Below are positions 1 to 6,000 of a stretch of DNA of 8,746 bases, in pieces. Numbering within the stretch: the stretch's first letter is position 1; each line of letters begins with the position of its first letter. The position numbers and the translations under genes were made by a program. Below the pieces are notes generated by a model. That model did not search any database, was not told where the DNA came from, and saw only the letters and a program-made list of their open reading frames with translations. The stretch comes from Aphodosoma sp045658305 (GTDB taxonomy: Bacteria > Bacteroidota > Bacteroidia > Bacteroidales > Paludibacteraceae), in the NCBI GenBank assembly GCA_045658305.1, contig JAZOUT010000148.1, positions 1 to 8,746 of the forward strand, read 5' to 3'.

Positions 1-3000
1 TTGAACATCTCTTCATATTTTCCTGTTGCTGAAATTGTTTGTGAACCGAATGTATAAGTTTCACCGAAGCAAATATTTACATATTGTTCTGTTCTAATAA
101 CATCGGCAACTGAAAGTGCAAGTGTAACGATTGAGTCACAGCCTGTCAATACTGAAACCAATGTATCTACATAAATACCGGTGCGGTCATATTCTTTTCC
201 ATTGAAAGAATATTTAGTTCCCCAACATATTGTATCAACAATAGTTGTAGTTTGAGGTTCTACTACGTTCAATGCAAGTGTTACGATAGAGTCACAACCA
301 TTTTTAGAAGTGAATTTTTGTCTATAAACACCTTCGTTCATCAAACCAGTGAAGCCTTTGTCGTTATAAACATCACCTTCACAGATTGTAGCATCGATAT
401 CTGTCTCAGGAGCATCGGCTACGTTGAGGTTCAATACGAGCAATGTATCAGAATTTTCTGAATTAAGTTGCCATTTAGAGAATTTGTTTTCACCAAGTTT
501 AGTGTTGCTTGACAATACAAAGAAATCGTTATCTTCAAAGTCGCAGAACTCACATGCTGAAGCGTTATACTCTTTAGTTGCATATCTATTAATATGGACG
601 TTATCAACATGAATATCCATATTTACACCTGCATAGAAGTAGAAAAGGACTTGAATATTCTTACCTTTATATTTATTTAAATCAATAGAATATTCTTTAC
701 CGCGATGAGGAATTTCAGCAAAATCATATCCATATTTCAAATTTGAGTTTTTCATTTTCCAAACAGTCAAATTTTCGGATTTATAAGAATAACCTTCGCC
801 TTCTGAAATCAAAACTGCAAATACGGTAGATGTATCGCCAGCTATAGCTGTAAAATCAAACGGATTATTTGTAGCCCTTTCTGTCACTGCCAAATCAAAA
901 GACAAATGTTGATCAGCAGTTTCGTCCAATTCAAGCAAAGGAGATATCGCCCACATACTAGATGTACCAGATTGTATAAGCATAGAACCAACCAAATGGC
1001 GAGAAGAGAATTTGCCATCAGCAAATAACGCCGGTTTGATAGCCCAACCACGAATAGCTCCTATTGTAGGAACACCCAAATGACCATTTTGAACCTGTGT
1101 ATATCCTCTATCAACATCATGCAATGCAGGGCCATAAGCATGCTCCCAATTTTGAGGATAATGAGCAGACTCTTTATCAAAATCATTGTCATAGCAAATA
1201 GCCAACGGAGTTGAAAATTCTAGAACACGAGAATAAGCCGATGCATCTAAATCAGAACAAACAACATTAGCTTTCAAATAGTATTTAGTAAGCGGATTCA
1301 AACCAGTTACAGTGAAAGGTAATGTATTAAACGTATCACGAAGAACCACATTCATAAAGTTTTCGTCTGATGCTACAACTACGGCTGTTGTTGGAACTCC
1401 ATCGTATTTATAATCAACAGAAACAGATGACTCTTTCACAGAAGTAACCTCTATTTGCTCAGGAGAAGGACACATTGGGATTGTCTCTATTGTCACATCA
1501 TCGATATACATATTGAGAGATTTCTCAGCACTTGTAGTACCATGGTGTTCATAACGGAATGCTATATACTTACCTTTAGCATCTTTCAATGAAACTACAG
1601 CACGCACCCAACCTTTATCGCCCGCAGGGTCTTTTACTGTAAACTTATTGCCAGTAGCATAATCATTATTTGTATAAGAATATTCCACTGTATCAATAGC
1701 CACAAATGTAGTAGCATCGTTAGGGTCAGTCATTGTGCCGATAGTAATCTTACGCGATTGACTATTAAGAGCTGCACCACTTGTAGTATATGGATAATAT
1801 GTAGCCGCCACTTCGGTAGTCATATCTGTTGATGTTTTCGCCATACGACCACAGAATGCTCTCATATAGAAAATCAAACGTTTACCGTCAAATTCCCCAA
1901 CATAAGGCAATGCTATAGTTGCTCCATTCATAAATGCGTTAGTCGTTCTTGAGCCGAACCACAAAGCACGTTTTCCTGTACGAGCATATTGCAATTTATA
2001 ATTGCTATAAGTTGTGTCACGCACCACTTGTGGATAATACGAGCCATAACTTTTACTATAATTATACGTAGCTGGCTTTGTATTATTAGACTCTACCATA
2101 CTCAATGACAACCACTTGTGGAATAGAGAGGTTGTATTTCTATATGTTTTATCGCCAACATATTCAGCTACATATTCATTAGTATATTTTGGATAATACA
2201 ACAAATTATCTTCCTCAAAACTGAATGTATAGCCTTCAGGTAAAGTAACATCTGTAGTAAATTCTATAGGAGCACCCCATGAATTATCAGCTGACGAACA
2301 AACCTGACGAACATAAGCATAATATGTTGTAAAAGGTTGCAATCCTGTAATAGCAATAGAATTTGTTGTTGCACTACTTGTAAATGCTTTTTGAGATTCA
2401 GTTGCTGTAGTAGGGTTTACATCAGCATTAAGCACAACTACGTCATAGCTTGCTCCTATACTGTCAGAAGTACTCCAACTCAAAGTTGCAGAATTTGTTG
2501 TGTAACTATCTACTTTCAAATCAAAAGCAAACGCACATTCATTTTTAGTAATAGATAAATTATCTATAACAGCTGAACGATATTCAGCTCCTTTTGTAGT
2601 ACCATCACCATAACCTTTGTAGTAGAAAATAAGCATATATGTACCCTCTGTCTCTTCTGTTATAACCACTTTTTGGCTATAACGTTGCCATTGATTTTCA
2701 AGAGGCAAAGTCAAGTCAGTACCATACAGACCAGCAAAACGATGATATGGACCATATTCAGTAACACCTGCCACTTCAACAAAGCCTTTAGGGTAAGTTT
2801 TTCCAAACAAGTTATAACTATCAAGCGAGAATGAAGAACCATCAGCAGCAATAAGAGAATTTGCACTAGTTCCAAACTTAGCTGTAACAGGCACTAACAT
2901 TGCTCTTAAATAAGAGCGATAACTTGTTTGAGAAGAAGTCATATACACCTCTCCAGGTACAACCCAATCATAAGAGACTTCATACGTTCCCTTCTTGAGT

Positions 3001-6000
3001 TCAAGATAACGATATATCATAGACGAAGTTGCAGCATTATGAGTTGGAGACACTCCTTTATCGTAAGAATAATAGAGGGCTTTATCTGTCATATTTTTCT
3101 TATCAGCCACAAGACCTTCAGAATCGACACCTGCATACCAAGAACCTGCCGAACCTCGAGTTTTCCAATTAGCATTTTCAATGACATCTTCAAAGTCATC
3201 ATTATAAGGATATGAAGTTATAAGAGCAGGTAAAGTAGTATACGTGCCAGCCAACGCCCAATTAGATGTATCTTTCGCCGAACATATTGCTCTTACATAT
3301 ACATCATATGATTTTTCTGAATACAAAGAATCAATTGTAAAATTCAAATCCGTAAACGAAATAACTTTTGCCGATGCACTCAACGAATCAGATGTAGGAT
3401 CAGAGATAAGACCTGTAAAATCATACATTGCTTCATACTTCATTGCTCCGCCATGTGTAAACGACAACTCGATAGAATGATCAGTAATGTTTTCTCCGAC
3501 AAAGGTATAAGGTGCAAAACAATTAGGAATATAATCAATAGAAACATTATCGATAAAGAATGCACCTAAATTAGCATTTGCCGAACCTAAACTTACATTG
3601 AAAGGACCATCGCTCAAGAATGCAATATGCTTAGCAGTGCCTTTATAATCAGACAAAATCAATCTATAATCAAGCCATTTACCCATTTGATTTTGGGCGA
3701 GAAGGAATGTATCAATAGGCTCAAATGTTGCTTCTATGTTATTAGGATCACTTACTGCACCCACCATAATAGCACGAACAAGATTAGGATAAGTACTATT
3801 TACAGAAGCATATATATTACACAACAAATAACAATCAGCCAATTTGTCCACATTCAATTTAGGTGTTACCAAATAGTTGCTTATACCAGTATATGCATTA
3901 ACCTGTACACTTCTTGTACCTGTTTTTATATTAGATGAACTTACTGTTGGATATGATTTATTTCCTTTAACATAAAAACCATACCAATCGTGAGGACAAG
4001 CGCCATATGTTGCTGCCAACTTATTGCTTTCAAATCCATCAAAGAATGGTAGGTCTCTTTCTTTATAATCAGCTGGATATGCCGAAAGCACAAGTTTCCA
4101 ATCTTGACAAGTAGTATCAGCTGTAGAGCGTACATAGAAGAAATACTCGGTATGTGCTTTTAAGCCTTCGATAGTAATAGCTTCAGTTGTACCCATAGTT
4201 GATGGATACAAATTTAATGTATCATTATCTAATTGGCTCAAATTTTTAACAATTTTATCTGCCACTTTGACCTCATAAGATGCTGGTACTGTCTTAAATT
4301 TAAGAGTAACCGAAGATGTAGTAGATGATTCTACTTTAGCTTCGAAACGTACGCAGTCATCAATCAACTCAAAATGAACATTGTCAATATACACATCATT
4401 TCGCACATTAAACGAACTGTAGAAAGCTACAAATTTACCTTTATCACCATTCAAGTCACATATATATTTATCAAAATATACTTCGTATGGCCAAAGATTA
4501 CGATAAACATCAATAGTATCAATAGGCATAAATGTAGACATATCATATGGGTTGGTAACAACACCTACAATAATAGAATGAGCATAATCGTTCGAACCAC
4601 ATCCCGAATACATATAATATTCAGTTGTAGCAGCCTCAAACTTAATTTTATACTTAGAGATATCGTCAATATTTAAGTTTGGAGTGACAGCATAAATACC
4701 ATTTGGTTGTGGTTGATTATAAACATTAAGAGAACCATCTGTTGATGTTAAATGCAAAGTCTTACCATATATAGCATTTTCGCTAACACGAGCATAGTCT
4801 TTTATTGTGTATGTGCCATAATATTCACCTGATATTTTGCCAACAAACCAACAATCAGGAATTTCGTTAGCTTTTACATCACTAAAGTCGGCATAGAATA
4901 CTTCTGGTGATACTTGTGGACAGAATGTACTAAATGTATAGTCAACAGCATAATCAGTATACATACCTTGACAGAATCCTTTGACATATACATAGTAGTC
5001 CTTATTCACTGTAAGGCCAGTAATATTAACAGTCTTACTACCTTCAACAGTATCTACAAAAGCAATAGATGCTGCATGAGCATAATCAGACAATGCACCA
5101 GCTTTATAATCGTCAAAATCAAGCAAATCTACATAAGTCAAGATTTTGTCAGAAACAACAACCACAAATGATTCGGCATCAGAGTTCCAAGTAAGTTTAG
5201 CAGAATTAGATGTAACATCCGAAACTATTATATCATATGGAATATCACAAGGAGAAGCTAAATTAACCTCAATATCATCAATATACACACTGTCAGTATT
5301 TCGTCCACCAACATATTCAGTTGAATAACTTGGAGCACTTGTATATTTATCTGTCTCACGAATAGCAATATATTTACCATGTCCTCTATATTCATCAAAT
5401 TTAACAGCTACACGCTCCCAAGTTGCATGTTTCGATGGCACGATAACAGCTACTTGTTCAAATGTACTGATATTCATAGGGTCAGACATAACACCAACTG
5501 CTAATTCTTGTTGACTCCAAAAAGAAGAACTATTCTTTTCTGAATATAAACGGAACGACAATTGCAACGAATCAATAGGCTTATCTAATTCAGGCAAAGC
5601 TACATAGTTGCGAGAAGTATTAGAATATTTTTTAAAGATTGGCAACGAATTATCTCCACTATAAGCGTGAGTCTTAGTCACGTATGGATAATAATATTTA
5701 TTTTTATAGAAACTAGAAGGTGTAGCGCCTGGAATATTACGAGTCCATTGTTTTGTTGTCATACAGCTAACAGCAAATCCAGACCACACATTACTACCAG
5801 CTTCGGCATCGTCAAAGTTTTGAGAATAAGGCACTGAGTGAACAGCCGGACAGAATGTCTCAAAGAAACGAGTTGTAGTCCAATCAGCAGCCACGCTATT
5901 ACATATAGGTTGCAACCAATAGTAATATTTTTGATAAGGATATTTCAAACCTGCAAGTTCTAATTTAGGTTCTGTCACCTTACCGTCAAATATAAATTCT

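Noticed and set aside
3..554. Possible CRISPR array or DNA-level satellite because of regular repetition
   Set aside because: The period of 156 bp is a multiple of three and is conserved as protein. Most bases between the matching segments differ, and there are no short identical repeats with unique spacers.
3941..4135. Minus-strand frame of 64 codons in a different phase
   Set aside because: It overlaps module 6 and its junction with module 5, where the main frame shows conserved domain motifs; the alternative product has no recognisable features.
252..5328. Several plus-strand open frames of about 60-103 codons (for example 252-461, 2928-3215, 3244-3480, 3627-3938, 4374-4676, 5146-5328)
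   Set aside because: All lie antisense to the giant gene, most of them codon-aligned with it. In that frame a plus-strand stop needs a TTA, CTA or TCA codon in the gene, so chance open stretches are easy. Their products look like no known family, and the minus-strand frame shows clear domain conservation throughout.
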